Below are positions 63,655 to 64,000 of a DNA stretch of 64,000 nt, in pieces (the first letter of the stretch is position 1; each line of letters begins with the position of its first letter). Source of the stretch: Cardinalis cardinalis (Eukaryota > Chordata > Aves > Passeriformes > Cardinalidae); the NCBI GenBank assembly GCA_014549065.1, contig JACDOX010000008.1, forward strand, positions 8,026,568 to 8,090,567, given 5' to 3'. The notes beneath the pieces are model-generated. The model had not been told where the DNA came from. It was given only the letters and a program-made list of their open reading frames with translations, and did no database searches. The position numbers and the translations under genes are program-made.

Positions 63655-64000
63655 CTTATTTGGATCACTTGGTGGATAGGGAATTGATGGTCACACTCAA
63701 AGAGTTGTGGCCCATGGTTCANTGTCCAGGTGGAGATCAGTGNGGAGTGCTGTTCCCCAGGGGTTGGTGCTGGGACTGTTTAACACCTTTGTCGGTGACA
63801 TGGNCAGTGGGACTGAGCNCAGCCTCAGCAAGGCTCTGACAGCACCAGGCTCTGTGCTGTGATTGNCACTCTGGAGGGAAGGGATGACTTCCAGAGGAAC
63901 CTTGGCAGGCTTGAGAGATGGGTCTGTGTGAACCTCATGAAGTTCAACGCAGCCAAGTGCAAGGTTCTGCACCTGGCTTGGGGCAATCCCATGTGCAAAC
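63655..64000 (+). mobile_element. CR1 LINE fragment, sense, RT palm region, continues past the window edge
   Basis: The text CACTCAAAGAGTTGTGG (63693-63709), TGTCCAGGTGGAGATCAGTG (63723-63742) and CCCCAGGGGTTGGTGCTGGGA is the stretch of CR1 ORF2 leading to the catalytic centre. After it come GACATGGNCAGTGG, then GTGTGAACCTCATGAAGTTC and AAGTGCAAGGTTCTGCACCTG, which match the region after the active site. The frame is disrupted: the place expected to encode the FADD box (about 63829-63846) reads GCAAGGCTCTGACAGCACCA, with bases lost. Five Ns fall in this 346-bp segment. The 3' end lies outside the window and the left end is uncertain by tens of bases. Confidence 0.9.

Noticed and set aside
1..64000. 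tRNA, rRNA, CRISPR arrays, bacterial operons or a retroviral gag/pol body
   Set aside because: None was seen on reading both strands; the sequence character is vertebrate noncoding DNA.

Overview
The window looks like nuclear DNA from a bird. It is moderately AT-rich, CpG-depleted and repeat-poor. The clearest repeats are 5'-truncated CR1 LINE fragments, the typical avian retrotransposon. There is also one LTR-like element with a songbird-like look and two faint ancient SINE/LINE relics. No bacterial or viral gene organisation is present. About 130 isolated single N characters are scattered through it, which points to a draft assembly or a masked consensus.

I find no convincing protein-coding gene. 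The longest stop-free stretches outside CR1 are about 130-137 codons. A rough estimate for 64 kb at about 60% AT, both strands, predicts about one such stretch by chance. The window is best read as intron or intergenic sequence. The host gene and its direction cannot be told from the sequence.

Layout: 1-2514 unique; 2515-3213 CR1 (+); 3214-17310 unique, with a TAAT/ATTA-rich patch near 13.6-13.8 kb; 17311-17400 MIR-like relic; 17737-17764 a (CT)14 microsatellite; 19066-19400 CR1 (-); about 22620-22900 an LTR-like element with a 31-bp tandem duplication; 25927-26241 a possible exon; 27499-27556 an A/T-armed inverted repeat; 31322-31355 a purine tract with a G-quadruplex motif; 32430-32512 a faint L3/MIR-type tail; 33851-33950 a possible exon; 39736-39767 a 32-nt alternating purine-pyrimidine tract; 40090-40247 the densest CpG cluster; 48363-48432 a possible exon containing a perfect hairpin; 49879-49886 a full CRE; 50180-50290 a palindrome and a 58-bp duplication; 51995-52931 the best-preserved CR1 (-); 57526-57693 a possible exon; 60690-60768 a spaced direct repeat; 63655-64000 CR1 (+) running off the edge.

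Recognisable repeats total about 2.7 kb, roughly 4% of the window. Both CR1 copies that cover the reverse-transcriptase active site have lost its FADD box, so none can be active. The observations most worth checking are the CpG cluster at 40.1 kb and the possible exon at 57.5 kb. I see no evidence of a new multi-gene system.
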